Shown: in pieces, positions 1 to 8,967 of the stretch
How positions within the stretch are numbered: the first letter of the stretch is position 1
Layout: each line of letters starts with the position of its first letter
Source: Neolewinella litorea
GTDB lineage: Bacteria; Bacteroidota; Bacteroidia; Chitinophagales; Saprospiraceae
DNA length: 64,000 nt
Assembly (NCBI RefSeq): GCF_004803465.1
Contig: NZ_SRSF01000003.1
Coordinates: forward strand, 493,521 to 557,520
Direction of reading: 5' to 3'
Translations under genes and position numbers: made by a program
The notes under the pieces: model-generated
What the model was told of the DNA's origin: nothing
The model's database searches: none
Seen by the model: the letters and a program-made list of their open reading frames with translations, nothing else

Positions 1-695
1 GAGCTGCCCTTGATGCCCAGTTTCTCTTCCTCGGCACCGAGGGTGAGTCCCTCCAGTTCGCGCGGCACGATGAAGCCGGTAAACTTGTCGCCGTCCACCT
101 GCGCGAAGACAATGAAGACGTCAGCAAATCCCGCATTGGAGATCCACATCTTCTGTCCGTTCAGGACGTAAGCGTCGCCGTCCAGTTTAGCGCTGGTCTT
201 GGCGCCCATGGCGTCCGATCCAGATCCGGGCTCGGTGAGGCAGTAGGCGGCCTTGAGTTCGCCGCTGATGAGGCGGGGCAGGTATTCCTCCTTCTGCTCG
301 TCGGTGCCGAAGTACAGGATAGGCAACATACCGATGCCCGTGTGCGCGGCGTAGGAAACGGTGAAGGAGCCGGAGCTTCCCCCCATCACCTCACATATGA
401 GGGTGTTGGAGTTGGTGTCCAGTTCCATCCCGCCGTAAGCTTCCGGCATATGACTTCCCAGCAGACCGAGTTCAGCCATTTTGTCGAGCAGGCGGGGGGC
501 GATGTTATCTTCCTGCTTCTCGATCTTGTCGAGATTCGGCTTGATTTCCTGGTCGATGAAGTCCTGCACCATCTGCCGCACCATTTGCTGCTCCTCGTTG
601 AATTCCTCGGGAATGAAGGTGGTATGATAGTCAGCGTCGGCAATGAGGAATTCTCCTCCTTTCAGGACGTGCTTGTGGGTGAGGGTGGCGGACAT
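1..695 (-). CDS. Acyl-CoA dehydrogenase, N-terminal part (gene runs off the left edge)
   Basis: The reading frame opens with ATG at 695 and is still open at base 1, giving about 231 residues. The N-terminus (KGGEFLI, then FIPEEFNEEQ) matches the roughly 600-residue acyl-CoA dehydrogenases common in Bacteroidota. The N-terminal helical domain is followed by the flavin/substrate signature AYCLTEPGSGSDA and NGQKMWISNAGF. The family oxidises acyl-CoA at the alpha-beta bond with FAD, the first step of beta-oxidation. The C-terminal domain with the catalytic Glu lies outside the window. Two copies of a 14-base palindrome sit 25 and 89 bases upstream of the start, so transcription is probably repressor-controlled. 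Family assignment is firm; substrate chain length is unknown. Confidence 0.93.
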   Translation of the reverse strand, partial: MSATLTHKHVLKGGEFLIADADYHTTFIPEEFNEEQQMVRQMVQDFIDQEIKPNLDKIEKQEDNIAPRLLDKMAELGLLGSHMPEAYGGMELDTNSNTLICEVMGGSSGSFTVSYAAHTGIGMLPILYFGTDEQKEEYLPRLISGELKAAYCLTEPGSGSDAMGAKTSAKLDGDAYVLNGQKMWISNAGFADVFIVFAQVDGDKFTGFIVPRELEGLTLGAEEEKLGIKGS

Positions 696-719
696 GAAGG
701 ATATACTTTAGTGGCTTGT

Positions 720-733
720 AGCGAAAATTCGCT
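720..733. promoter_or_regulatory. Palindromic operator-like site AGCGAAAATTCGCT, proximal copy
   Basis: Six-base arms AGCGAA and TTCGCT flank a two-base AA centre. It lies 25 bases upstream of the acyl-CoA dehydrogenase start at 695. The identical sequence recurs at 784-797 and an AT-centred version at 39375-39388. The symmetry and position suggest a dimeric repressor site; the regulator is not visible here. Confidence 0.6.
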
Positions 734-783
734 GTGAAGTTACAGCCTACCACCCGGAGGTTCAAGCGGCTGAATGACTTTTT

Positions 784-797
784 AGCGAAAATTCGCT
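784..797. promoter_or_regulatory. Palindromic operator-like site AGCGAAAATTCGCT, distal copy
   Basis: Exact second copy of the 720-733 palindrome, 64 bases further upstream (about six helical turns, so on the same face of the DNA). The rest of 696-887 holds no gene that I can support. Confidence 0.6.
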
Positions 798-887
798 GGT
801 TGGCTTCCCCCCTGCGCTTTTGGGGCGTTCGCTACATAACTTTTGATCATTCCCTTACCACCGGATTTGAGGCCTTTCACGGTTGGC

Positions 888-1796
888 TTACTCGGGTGAC
901 CAGTATGAGACCATAGGCGGAAAAGCGCGTTTCAACCCGGCTGCCCCCTCAGGGCCGAGTACGCTGAGCGCAGAGGCCAGACCGTCCGCCGACATACCGT
1001 CTGACGCGATGACGGTCACCGCGCGGGGATCCTGCAACCCGTAGCCGGTACGGGGGTCAATAATGTGGCTGTACCGGCGCCCGTCCTGCTCCAGATAGCG
1101 AAAGCGTGCCCCGGAGGTGGCAATCGCCACCCGGCTGGTGTCAACCACGCCAGAGGGGGTTAGCACTTGCCACCCAGTCTGACTTCGCGGGGGGTCGCCG
1201 AGCAGTAGGTCGCCGCCCCCGTCAATGAGGTAAACGGATAGTCCGGCATCTTCCAGCACGGCGCCGGCAGCGTCCAGGGCGTAGCCCTTGGCTACTCCGC
1301 CCAGGTCGAGTTGCATATCGGCCCTGGCGAGCCGGACCCGCCCCGCCCGGCGCAGCCGGACCCATTTCCACTGCACCCGCGACCGCGCCCGTATGATGGA
1401 TGTAGGGTCGGGAAGGCGCTGCTGCCGGAAGGCCCGGCGCCAGAGCTTCGTGAGGGGACCGATGGTGGGGTCAAAGGCCCCGTCGGTGATCCGCGCCAGG
1501 CGACGACTGAAAGTGAGTACCCGGTGCAGGTCCGCGGAAACCCGGTGCCACCGCCGCGGAGGCTGCCTGACCAGGCGGTTGATCTCGCTGTCGTTGCGAT
1601 AATCGCTCATCAACTGCTCGATATTTTCAATGCGGGCGTAAGCGGAATCGATCGCGCGCCGGGCCTGCAGGGTATCGGTAGCCACCACCGTGATCGACCA
1701 GGGGGTGCCCATGGCCGCCCGTGCTATCGTAATACGATCTTGGCTGCGTACGGACAGGGCCAGCAGCAAGGAGAGGAGTAACAGGCTTGTGCGCAT
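888..1796 (-). CDS. apbE: FAD:protein FMN transferase, ApbE family, exported
   Basis: 302 residues, the usual ApbE length. A signal peptide (Leu-rich, ending near residue 19, VRSQD) is followed by the family motifs: MGT at 29-31, DLGGVAKGYALD at about 164-175, DGGGD at 192-196, IATSG, and HIIDPRTG near the C-terminus. ApbE covalently attaches FMN to Thr/Ser of extracytoplasmic flavoproteins using FAD and Mg2+. The start is ATG at 1796. It follows the Gfo/Idh/MocA gene by 42 bases on the same strand, so the two are probably cotranscribed. No flavinylation target (Nqr/Rnf-type or FMN-binding domain) is visible in the window. Confidence 0.92.
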   Translation of the reverse strand: MRTSLLLLSLLLALSVRSQDRITIARAAMGTPWSITVVATDTLQARRAIDSAYARIENIEQLMSDYRNDSEINRLVRQPPRRWHRVSADLHRVLTFSRRLARITDGAFDPTIGPLTKLWRRAFRQQRLPDPTSIIRARSRVQWKWVRLRRAGRVRLARADMQLDLGGVAKGYALDAAGAVLEDAGLSVYLIDGGGDLLLGDPPRSQTGWQVLTPSGVVDTSRVAIATSGARFRYLEQDGRRYSHIIDPRTGYGLQDPRAVTVIASDGMSADGLASALSVLGPEGAAGLKRAFPPMVSYWSPE

Positions 1797-1838
1797 ACGG
1801 AAGGTGGACGACTCGCGTGGTGGCGGACCGTCCTTCCT

Positions 1839-3155
1839 TTACTTGACTTTGGTTTCGCCCGGCACCGGCACGGGGTAGTACCCGCTGGGCAGCGGCAGGA
1901 TCGGCGGTGGCGCGTCGAAGGCGTAGGTGGCTGGTGACAGGTCGAGGTCGGAGTTCATGGCCTCGTCCCAGGTGATAACTTGTCCGGAGTAAGTAGCCAT
2001 GCGGCCCATGATGGCCGTCAGGGTGCTCTTGGCGGCGTTCTCGGCGTCGGCGTATTTGTACTCTCCGTCGGCGACGGCCTTGAAGAGCAGGTCGTGCTCG
2101 CGCTGGTAGGGGTTGGGGTCGCGCCGGTCGTTGTGGTCAAGCAGGGCGTAACCCGATTTCGTGAGCAGCTTGCCCGGGGCGGGAGCCGATCCGTTGGTGC
2201 CCTGGAATTCTTCCGTCACCTTGGTGCTGGCGCCGTTCCAGTGGCGGCACTGGCTGATCATGCGGCTGCCGTCGGCGTAGGTATATTCTACGGCGTGGTG
2301 GTCGAAGATCTCGCCGTGCTCCTTGCCGTTGCGCATGTGGCGGCCGCCGTAGCCTGAAGCTTCCTTGGGGTAGTCTTGCTTCACCCAGTTTCCAACGTCA
2401 AGGTTGTGGATGTGCTGTTCGTTGATGTGGTCGCCGCACAACCAGTTGAAGTAGTACCAGTTGCGCATCTGGTATTCCATTTCGGTCTGACCGGCTTCGC
2501 GCGGCCGTACCCACACGCCGCCGCTGTTCCAGTAGACGTAGCTGGTGGTGATGTCGCCGATGGCCCCGTTCTGCATCATATCGACCCAGCCCTTGGTGTA
2601 CTGGTCCTGGTAGTGGCGCTGGAGGCCAACCACTACGTTGAGTTTTTTGCGTTTGGCCTCCTCGGCGGCCTTCAGCACGCGGCGTACGCCCGGAGCGTCG
2701 ACGGCTACGGGCTTTTCCATGAAGATCTGCTTGTCGGCCTTTACGGCCTCCTCGAAATGCATGGGGCGGAAACCCGGAGGCGTGGCGATAACCACGACGT
2801 CGACCAGGGGGATGACCTTTTTGTAGGCTTCGAATCCGACGAATTTGTGCTCCTCGGGCACGTTGAGGCGGGCGGCGTCCAGCTCGTTCTCGGCGAGCTG
2901 CCCCTTGATGCCGTCGTAGGCCTGGTCGAGCCGGTCGCGGAAGGCATCGGCCATGGCCACGAGCTGCACGTTCTGTTCGGTGGACAGCGCCTGGGTGGCG
3001 GCGCCGGTTCCGCGGCCTCCGCAGCCGATGAGGCCGACGCGGATCACGTCGCTGCCGTCGATGTGGGCGCGGGCCGACAGGTCGGGCATGATGGCCAAGC
3101 CGGCGGCGGCCAGGGCGGTGGTTTTTTGGAGGAAGGATCTTCTGTCAAGTGGCAT
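1839..3155 (-). CDS. Gfo/Idh/MocA family oxidoreductase with Tat-like signal
   Basis: 438 residues. The N-terminus carries a twin-arginine-type signal (DRRSFLQ, then an Ala-rich hydrophobic stretch), suggesting export of the folded, cofactor-loaded enzyme. A Rossmann fold starts at VGLIGCGGRG, and the family motif EKPVA, with the catalytic-type Lys, follows. Later residues (WNSGGVW, HNLDVGNWV) fit the large secreted Bacteroidota subfamily of NAD(P)-dependent sugar oxidoreductases. Substrate cannot be read from sequence. It is probably first in an operon with apbE downstream. A second family member lies at 6800-8086. Confidence 0.92.
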   Translation of the reverse strand: MPLDRRSFLQKTTALAAAGLAIMPDLSARAHIDGSDVIRVGLIGCGGRGTGAATQALSTEQNVQLVAMADAFRDRLDQAYDGIKGQLAENELDAARLNVPEEHKFVGFEAYKKVIPLVDVVVIATPPGFRPMHFEEAVKADKQIFMEKPVAVDAPGVRRVLKAAEEAKRKKLNVVVGLQRHYQDQYTKGWVDMMQNGAIGDITTSYVYWNSGGVWVRPREAGQTEMEYQMRNWYYFNWLCGDHINEQHIHNLDVGNWVKQDYPKEASGYGGRHMRNGKEHGEIFDHHAVEYTYADGSRMISQCRHWNGASTKVTEEFQGTNGSAPAPGKLLTKSGYALLDHNDRRDPNPYQREHDLLFKAVADGEYKYADAENAAKSTLTAIMGRMATYSGQVITWDEAMNSDLDLSPATYAFDAPPPILPLPSGYYPVPVPGETKVK

Positions 3156-3305
3156 AATCGAGCGTTGGCGGGTCGGGATGCCGGGGCCGGTAGATGTGGC
3201 CGACCAGGCTCCGACGGAGCGGGTTATTTATCGGGCTAAAAGATAAGCAGTATCGCCGGTACAATCGAATGTATAGCAGAAAAAGCGATCGCCCGGCGGG
3301 GTGGA

Positions 3306-4208
3306 TCAGTCCACGATGGCCTCCGAGAAGAAGGCGTGCACTTCCCCCGGGCTCGGTTGCTCGGCCGGGGAAACGAGGCGGAAGCCCAGGAAGGGGCTGT
3401 CGACATTCCACCAGCGGCTTTTGGGGATCTGGGGGTCGCGGGCCTGCCAGCGCGGGCTCGACTTTTCGCGGGCGCGGCACCCGGCGGTGCTCATTTCAGT
3501 GTCGAACGACCCGCCGCGTACGGTACGCGAGTGCTTTCCGTCGGGCCGCATCCAGGGGTCAGCGGGCGCGGCGGCGATCCGGTCGGCATAGTCGTCGTAG
3601 TATTCGTCGAGCGTCCATTCGCTCACGTTACCGATCATGTCGTAGAGTCCCCAGGCATTGGGTTGTTTTTCGCCCGTTGGGTGATAGGTTTCTTCCCCGT
3701 TTTCGTACAACCAGGCCAGGTCCTCAAGGTCGGCCGGATCGGGCTCCTCCCCGGCCAGACAGGCGTATTCCCATTCGGCTTCCGTCGGCAGGCGGAAGAA
3801 GCGGCCCGTTTTTTCGTAGAGCCACTCGCAGTAGCGCAGGGCGGCCTGCTGGGTGGTATTCACCTGGGGGTAGCCGCCGCGGGTACCCATGCCGTAGGTC
3901 AGGTCGAGGTAGGGTGGGGAGGGGCGGCTCACCGCATCAACGTCCCAACCCTCGGTAGCGGCCACCGGCGTATCGTTGTCCCGCACCTGGAACAGGCGGT
4001 AGGCGTCGTGGGTCACCTCGTGGCTGCTGATGGCGAAGGGGGACAGGGTAACGAGCTGCCCGGTCTCCCCGAAGGCAAAACTGCCCCCCTCCAGGGGCAC
4101 CATCGTGAAGTACACCTCACTGCCCGGCAAGCGAACCGTATCGAGGGGTTGGGCGCGGAGCGCGGGTGCCAGGAAAAGCAGGAAGAGCAAAAACGGGTGG
4201 TAATGCAT
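3306..4208 (-). CDS. Formylglycine-generating-enzyme-like (SUMF1 domain) exported protein
   Basis: The start is placed at ATG 4208 because a clear signal peptide (MHYHPFLLFLLFLAPALRAQ) begins there; an upstream extension to 4289 adds residues with no signal character. The roughly 280-residue mature part is one SUMF1/FGE fold: RLPTEAEWEYACLAG, GLYDMIGNVSEWTLDEYY, TVRGGSF and a C-terminal FLGFRLV. True FGEs oxidise a sulfatase Cys/Ser; Bacteroidota relatives such as GldJ/GldK are gliding/T9SS lipoproteins. This one lacks a lipobox and no sulfatase is nearby, so a non-catalytic or carbohydrate-related role is as likely. Confidence 0.85.
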   Translation of the reverse strand: MHYHPFLLFLLFLAPALRAQPLDTVRLPGSEVYFTMVPLEGGSFAFGETGQLVTLSPFAISSHEVTHDAYRLFQVRDNDTPVAATEGWDVDAVSRPSPPYLDLTYGMGTRGGYPQVNTTQQAALRYCEWLYEKTGRFFRLPTEAEWEYACLAGEEPDPADLEDLAWLYENGEETYHPTGEKQPNAWGLYDMIGNVSEWTLDEYYDDYADRIAAAPADPWMRPDGKHSRTVRGGSFDTEMSTAGCRAREKSSPRWQARDPQIPKSRWWNVDSPFLGFRLVSPAEQPSPGEVHAFFSEAIVD

Positions 4209-4420
4209 GATCGGCGACGTAAGCGAATGGCCGCCAAATATAGGAATCCGGGGGAAGGGGCAGGTGACTCCGAGCCGAATACGGGACATTACCGCCGTAC
4301 ATCCGTCATAATGTCAATATTTCACACAATAAGGGCGAAATAATTAACGATTTATGCTTCGGTCTCCGACTTTGTTACTATATTTTAAAGTACCTACCCG
4401 ACCGCTTAACGCCTTCCTGC

Positions 4421-4609
4421 ATGAAATCTTTGTATACCGTCCTCTTCGTAGTATTTGCCCTGCTGTTTGCCGGCGGAGCTTTCGGCGAGGTGAAGTCCGA
4501 CGGTACGCAGATATGGGTCGAAGTGCTGTTGGCTGCCGGTTTGCTCATCCTCTTCGGTTTGTTTGCTACCGTGCTCTTGCTCAGTACCAGCAAAGCGGGG
4601 GAAGCATGA
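4421..4609 (+). CDS. Small membrane protein, 62 residues, unknown function
   Basis: Two hydrophobic segments: residues 4-22 (LYTVLFVVFALLFAGGAFG) and about 33-55 (VEVLLAAGLLILFGLFATVLL), separated by a short polar loop. The N-terminal segment could be a signal peptide. A longer overlapping frame from 4354 lacks protein-like composition. I do not recognise the family. Codon use resembles neighbours, and it is followed 115 bases later by the beta-barrel gene. Confidence 0.6.
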   Translation: MKSLYTVLFVVFALLFAGGAFGEVKSDGTQIWVEVLLAAGLLILFGLFATVLLLSTSKAGEA

Positions 4610-4723
4610 AGGTGGACCGGCTTGATCGACCCCGCCCCTTAACCAAACGCTAACCCCTATCTTAACCTATCCTTTGCGCCAGTCGGTGCTCCCCCGCCGT
4701 TTCAGGGTACAAACTACCGTACC

Positions 4724-5407
4724 ATGAAACTTCAGTTGCTTGCCCTTTTCGCGCTTTTGAGTACCGGCCTCCTTACCGCCCAGGCCTCCTGGGGTATCCG
4801 CGCCGGTGCGGGGCAGACCGCCCTGCGGTCGGGCCAGATCTTCGACCCGCTCACCGACCGGCTGGAACCTCTGGGAAATATCTCCCTCGGGGCCTTTGCC
4901 GAGCTACCGCTTACCGGTTACATCGCCTTCCGACCCGGACTGGAATACAGCAGCCGGGGCAGCAGCCTCGGGCTGACGGATAAGGTGGAGGTCTTCGGGG
5001 TGCAACTGCCCGTAGGCGCCCGCGCCAAGACCCGCTTCAACTACATTGAGGCCCCGCTGCTGGTACAAGTCAACCTACCCACCGAAAGTGCCATACAGCC
5101 CTACGCCATCGCCGGACCCACCCTCGGCTACGCTACCGGTGGCAGGGTCACCACCGCGGCCCGCGCTGTAGTGGAACTCAATCTCTACGGCACCGACCTG
5201 GATCTCGACGCCATCGGCTACGAGCGCTTTCATGTGGGCGTCATCGGCGGACTGGGTGCCAGGGCCCGATTGGGAGAGAATACTGGACTGTTCATGGAAG
5301 CCCGGTACGAGCACGGACTGAGCCAACCCTACGACGTTCCGGTGATCCGGGACAAGGTGGGCTTCCGCGGCTGGAACGTCGGGGCCGGGGTAACCTTCGC
5401 TCTCTAA
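4724..5407 (+). CDS. Outer-membrane beta-barrel protein (PorT-like fold), unknown function
   Basis: 227 residues. A signal peptide (to about residue 21, LLTAQASWG) is followed by alternating strands rich in Gly/Tyr/Arg and a final strand GWNVGAGVTFAL, typical of Bacteroidota OMP_b-brl_2 barrels. Motifs such as YIEAPLLVQV and FMEARYEHGL recur in this class. A strong hairpin follows the stop, so transcription probably ends here. No neighbour suggests a specific role. Confidence 0.8.
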   Translation: MKLQLLALFALLSTGLLTAQASWGIRAGAGQTALRSGQIFDPLTDRLEPLGNISLGAFAELPLTGYIAFRPGLEYSSRGSSLGLTDKVEVFGVQLPVGARAKTRFNYIEAPLLVQVNLPTESAIQPYAIAGPTLGYATGGRVTTAARAVVELNLYGTDLDLDAIGYERFHVGVIGGLGARARLGENTGLFMEARYEHGLSQPYDVPVIRDKVGFRGWNVGAGVTFAL

Positions 5408-5413
5408 ACAAGC

Positions 5414-5444
5414 AGTGGCCGCCGCAAAGACTGCGGCGGCCACT
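5414..5444 (+). terminator. Strong hairpin after the beta-barrel gene
   Basis: Perfect 13-base-pair stem (AGTGGCCGCCGCA and its complement) with a five-base loop AAGAC, starting seven bases after the stop codon. No immediate T-run follows, though a short TTTTCTTT lies about 15 bases downstream. Confidence 0.75.
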
Positions 5445-5620
5445 TGTGCTGGGAGTGGTGTTTTCTTTAACATTGTGAATATAATGCTCTTGATTGGTTC
5501 TCCCATCCCCGTCCGGTCATCCCCGGGTCATGTTAGAAAAGTCAGGGGTGCACAGCGAACCGCCACGCCTACTGGCACTTTGTAGTGCCGGACCCCGCAT
5601 CGGCGAGCCAGCACTATTCT

Positions 5621-6718
5621 ATGAGGTATCAAACCTGCTTTTTCTTCCTCCTTGTATTAGCTTTTATCGCTGCCTGTGAACGAACGGACGGTGACGATTC
5701 CTCCGACGAGGTAAAGCAGTGGTTGTACGTACGCACGGGGTCGGACCTGGGCCCCCTGAACCACGGTGACGTGATCCGTCCGGAAGGCGATGACCTGCGG
5801 ATAAGTAATATCCTGACCGGCAGGGACACCCTGATCCAGCTGGCGTCGGTAGATCACCTTCTGAGCGTGTTGCCAAACGGCAAAGTCGTACTAGACGGCG
5901 TGGCGGGCGGCCCGCGCCTGCTGCCCCTGGAGAATACAGGCGTTACCCTGGATACGGCTTTCCTGACCCGCCAACCCTTTACCTACGAGATGATGGGCCA
6001 GCAGTACTGGGTTAGCTTCGAGCCCGCGTTTACCGGCTTTCCGGAATTTACCCGACCGGGGTCCCGAGATTTCGTCAACCGCATGGTGGACTGGGCGGCG
6101 ACCGCACCGGGCCTGGAGTATTCCGAATACGTGCTGCTGCAAAATTTCGGACAGTCCATTCTCCTGATCTCCGAACGGCAGCGCGGGCAGTACCTGAACA
6201 CCATGGGCGTGCTCATTGATACCGTCTCCGCGGACGTCTTTGGCGGACGGGTATTCCATGGATCAGAAACCGGATACCCCGCGGAAATCCTTTTTCACAC
6301 CCTGCCGGTAGAGCCCGCGCCTTACTCGGCCGAAGCCTTCGTCGACCTGGTCAACCAGGGGTATTCCCGCTCCTACCTTCTAGTGAAGCGTACCGGGGAG
6401 CGTAACCTCGGGGAAGACAAGCGACTGCCCCGCCGCAGCCTTATCGACACGGGCGACCTGGGACTGATCAGTGCCAGTTTTCTCGAAGACGGAAGCGTGA
6501 TGTTCCTGTCCGATGACCACATCGTCCTGCAGGGCAGCTACGTGTTGGACCTGGACAAGGGACTGCTCACCGTTACGGACCCGGATGGCGTATCGTTCCG
6601 CGTCTTCGTGGACACCGAAGACGGGATCCAGTTCACCCTGCCCGTTTCCGTAGTGGAACTGGACGGCGGCACCCTGGTCGGCGAAGACAATTACCTGAGG
6701 ATCGAGGTGGTGGAGTAG
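5621..6718 (+). CDS. Lipoprotein of unknown function
   Basis: The start is set at ATG 5621 since the signal peptide MRYQTCFFFLLVLAFIAAC begins there and ends in a lipobox with Cys19. The 365-residue product has no motif I recognise; it looks all-beta, with several hydrophobic/polar alternating strands and few helices. A small hairpin (GGCACT/AGTGCC, 5574-5589) lies in the upstream region. It could be a surface or periplasmic lipoprotein. Another orphan lipoprotein at 25535-26644 is of similar size but shows no convincing identity. Confidence 0.7.
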   Translation: MRYQTCFFFLLVLAFIAACERTDGDDSSDEVKQWLYVRTGSDLGPLNHGDVIRPEGDDLRISNILTGRDTLIQLASVDHLLSVLPNGKVVLDGVAGGPRLLPLENTGVTLDTAFLTRQPFTYEMMGQQYWVSFEPAFTGFPEFTRPGSRDFVNRMVDWAATAPGLEYSEYVLLQNFGQSILLISERQRGQYLNTMGVLIDTVSADVFGGRVFHGSETGYPAEILFHTLPVEPAPYSAEAFVDLVNQGYSRSYLLVKRTGERNLGEDKRLPRRSLIDTGDLGLISASFLEDGSVMFLSDDHIVLQGSYVLDLDKGLLTVTDPDGVSFRVFVDTEDGIQFTLPVSVVELDGGTLVGEDNYLRIEVVE

Positions 6719-6799
6719 TCCGGTGGCCCCGTGCGCCGCTAGCCGAGTCTGTATCAATCGATGGAATAACTATATTGGTCGGACACATATTCACCGATC

Positions 6800-8086
6800 A
6801 TGACCAACAGCCGGCGCACCTTTCTTCGCCAGTCCGCCGCCGCGGCCGCGGGCATCACCTTCATTCCTTCCTACCTCAGCGCCGGAATCGGCGGCAATCG
6901 CGCGAATACGGACCTGGCCATTGGTTTCATCGGCTGCGGCCGGCAGGGACTGGGCCTGGCCCGCAATCTGGCCAACGTGCCCGGCACCCGACTGGTAGCC
7001 GCCTGCGACGTTCACTCCGCCAAGCTCGAACACTTTGTAGGGCAGGTCATGGAACGGGCGGCCGCGGATTCCGGTGGATCCGCCCAGACCGCGGTACGGT
7101 CTTATTCCGATTACCGCGCCCTCCTCGAGCACGAAGGACTGGATGCCGTCGTAGTGGCCACCCCGGACCACCAGCACGCCACCATCTGCGTGGCGGCCCT
7201 GGACCGCGGTCTTCACGTGTACTGCGAAAAACCCCTGGCCCACACGATCGAAGAAGGCCGGTCGATGGTGGAGGCCACCCAGCGCAACAATAAGGTTCTG
7301 CAGACGGGCAGTATGCAACGCTCCATGTTCAATTTCCAAAAGGCCGTGGAGGTTATCCGCGCCGGTAAATTGGGAGAGGTAAAAGAGGTGATCGTCAGCA
7401 TTGGCGGCCCGCCCAGGGCTTTCGACCTGCCCGCCCAGCCATTACCGGAGGGCGTGGATTGGTCCGGATGGATCGGTCCGACCGTGGACCGCCCCTACCA
7501 CCCCGACCTGTTGCCGCCCATTGACGCCGACTACTGGGGCCGCTGGCGGCATTACGCCGAGTTTGGCGGCGGAATGGTCACCGACTGGGGCGCGCATATG
7601 TTTGATATCGTTCAATGGGCCCTGGAAAAGGATACTACCGGTCCCACTCGCTTTTACCCACCGCTGGAGGAAAATGCACAGCAGGGGCTTACCCTGTTCT
7701 ACGCCGACGGTACACGGGTAGAGCACCGCGATTTTGGGCGCGGCAATGCGGTCCGCTTCGTCGGCTCGGAGGGTACGCTCGACGTGGCCCGGGGTTTCAT
7801 CGATTCCACCGTGCCCGACTTGCTGTCCTACGGCGATATGAACCACGAATCCGCGGTACCGGCCCTCGTCAGTCACCTCACCGATTTCACGGAGGCGGTA
7901 CGCTCCGGCGGCACGCCGATCTGCCCGGCCGAAACGGGGCACCGCACCGCCACCGTCTGCACCCTGTCGAATATAGCCTACCGGCTGGGTCGTCCCCTGG
8001 AATGGGATCCGGGAAAGGAACGAATCAAGGGAGATGCCCGGGCGAATCGCCTGTTGGGGGATGCGTACCGTAACTCCTTGGCCTAA
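6800..8086 (+). CDS. Gfo/Idh/MocA family oxidoreductase with Tat-like signal
   Basis: 428 residues. The N-terminus NSRRTFLRQS followed by an Ala stretch is a twin-arginine-type signal. The NAD(P)-binding motif is GFIGCGRQGLG and the catalytic motif is YCEKPLAH, with VATPDHQHATIC between them, as in secreted Gfo/Idh/MocA enzymes. DWGAHMFDIVQWAL contains the conserved His of the C-terminal domain. It probably acts on a sugar or cyclitol in the periplasm. It stands alone between a lipoprotein gene and a convergent FkbM gene, and differs clearly from the paralogue at 1839. Confidence 0.93.
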   Translation: MTNSRRTFLRQSAAAAAGITFIPSYLSAGIGGNRANTDLAIGFIGCGRQGLGLARNLANVPGTRLVAACDVHSAKLEHFVGQVMERAAADSGGSAQTAVRSYSDYRALLEHEGLDAVVVATPDHQHATICVAALDRGLHVYCEKPLAHTIEEGRSMVEATQRNNKVLQTGSMQRSMFNFQKAVEVIRAGKLGEVKEVIVSIGGPPRAFDLPAQPLPEGVDWSGWIGPTVDRPYHPDLLPPIDADYWGRWRHYAEFGGGMVTDWGAHMFDIVQWALEKDTTGPTRFYPPLEENAQQGLTLFYADGTRVEHRDFGRGNAVRFVGSEGTLDVARGFIDSTVPDLLSYGDMNHESAVPALVSHLTDFTEAVRSGGTPICPAETGHRTATVCTLSNIAYRLGRPLEWDPGKERIKGDARANRLLGDAYRNSLA

Positions 8087-8185
8087 GGCCGGGTGGGGAG
8101 GGGCCGCCGATGGCGGATTAGCAACGGACGGCTCATATGTACTCTTTACACGTCCCGTATGCTATATCCGGATTGCCCGCCACCG

Positions 8186-8208
8186 GCCTATCCTGGCCTG
8201 GGATAGGC
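8186..8208 (-). terminator. Hairpin across the FkbM stop codon
   Basis: Eight-base-pair stem GCCTATCC/GGATAGGC with a seven-base loop; it includes the stop codon at 8188-8190. No clear T-run follows on the minus strand, so it may act as a bidirectional structure between the convergent genes. Confidence 0.4.
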
Positions 8209-8967
8209 GTAGTATTCGTTTGGACAAAACTGCTCAACCATATATCCGTATTTCTTGAGCAAGGACTTGGCCTGGAATTTATCAATGTTCAATTTTGCGA
8301 TGCGCACGGTGTTTTCTTCAAAAAAGATATGATGGATCCGTTTCTCGGATAATAATCGACTTGCTCCTTCGAGGACCCAGGTGTCAGCGCCTTCCGTGTC
8401 TATTTTGAGGACTTCAATTTGTTGCAGGTCGTACTCGTTCGCCACATTGTCCAGGGTGTCTACCGCTACCTCCACCGATTTTTCGTCGGCTGTAATGGTC
8501 AGTCCCCCCCAGCCCGTTTGCTGCTCTTCGTTCTCAAGGCTGAACATCATGCTGGTCTTTTCCCTACCCAATGCATACGGCAATATGGTTATCCGGTCGC
8601 CAAGTCTGTTTTTTATAACGTTATGCGTCAACGGGGCAATATTTGCGGGCGAGGCTTCAAAGGCTAAAACCTGGTTCTTGGGTTGTTGCCAGGCCCAGAT
8701 GCAGGAGAAGTATCCATAATTTGCCCCTACGTCCACCATCGTGCCGCCACCAAGTGCCAATCGCAATATGGTTTTGGTCAGTTTAAGTTCGTAGAAACCA
8801 TTGAATATAATTGACCGGTGCCCTACGTCACTCCGCAACAAATCAAAGCGGAGGGACTTGCAGAATTCGAGGTCAACGTCCTTTTCTTGCAAATCGGGGA
8901 AATACCTGGCAATATGATAGCTTACCCGTTGCCGCAGGGACAACGGGTATATTCCACGAGTGATCAT
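8188..8967 (-). CDS. FkbM family SAM-dependent methyltransferase, AT-rich
   Basis: 259 residues. The SAM-binding core is visible: MVDVGANYGYFS (motif I), VLAFEASPAN (acidic end of strand 2), and the FkbM motif EVLKIDTEGADTWVLEG, then FFEENT. FkbM enzymes O-methylate hydroxyls on sugars, glycans or natural products. The gene is visibly richer in A/T than all neighbours, as is the 180 bases upstream, which points to later acquisition. It stands alone, with no glycosyltransferases beside it. The family is firm, the substrate open. Confidence 0.88.
   Translation of the reverse strand: MITRGIYPLSLRQRVSYHIARYFPDLQEKDVDLEFCKSLRFDLLRSDVGHRSIIFNGFYELKLTKTILRLALGGGTMVDVGANYGYFSCIWAWQQPKNQVLAFEASPANIAPLTHNVIKNRLGDRITILPYALGREKTSMMFSLENEEQQTGWGGLTITADEKSVEVAVDTLDNVANEYDLQQIEVLKIDTEGADTWVLEGASRLLSEKRIHHIFFEENTVRIAKLNIDKFQAKSLLKKYGYMVEQFCPNEYYAYPRPG

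Noticed and set aside
4354..4653. Overlapping 99-codon frame around the 62-residue membrane protein
   Set aside because: Arg/Pro/Cys-rich with no fold features, whereas the 4421-4609 frame gives two clean hydrophobic helices.
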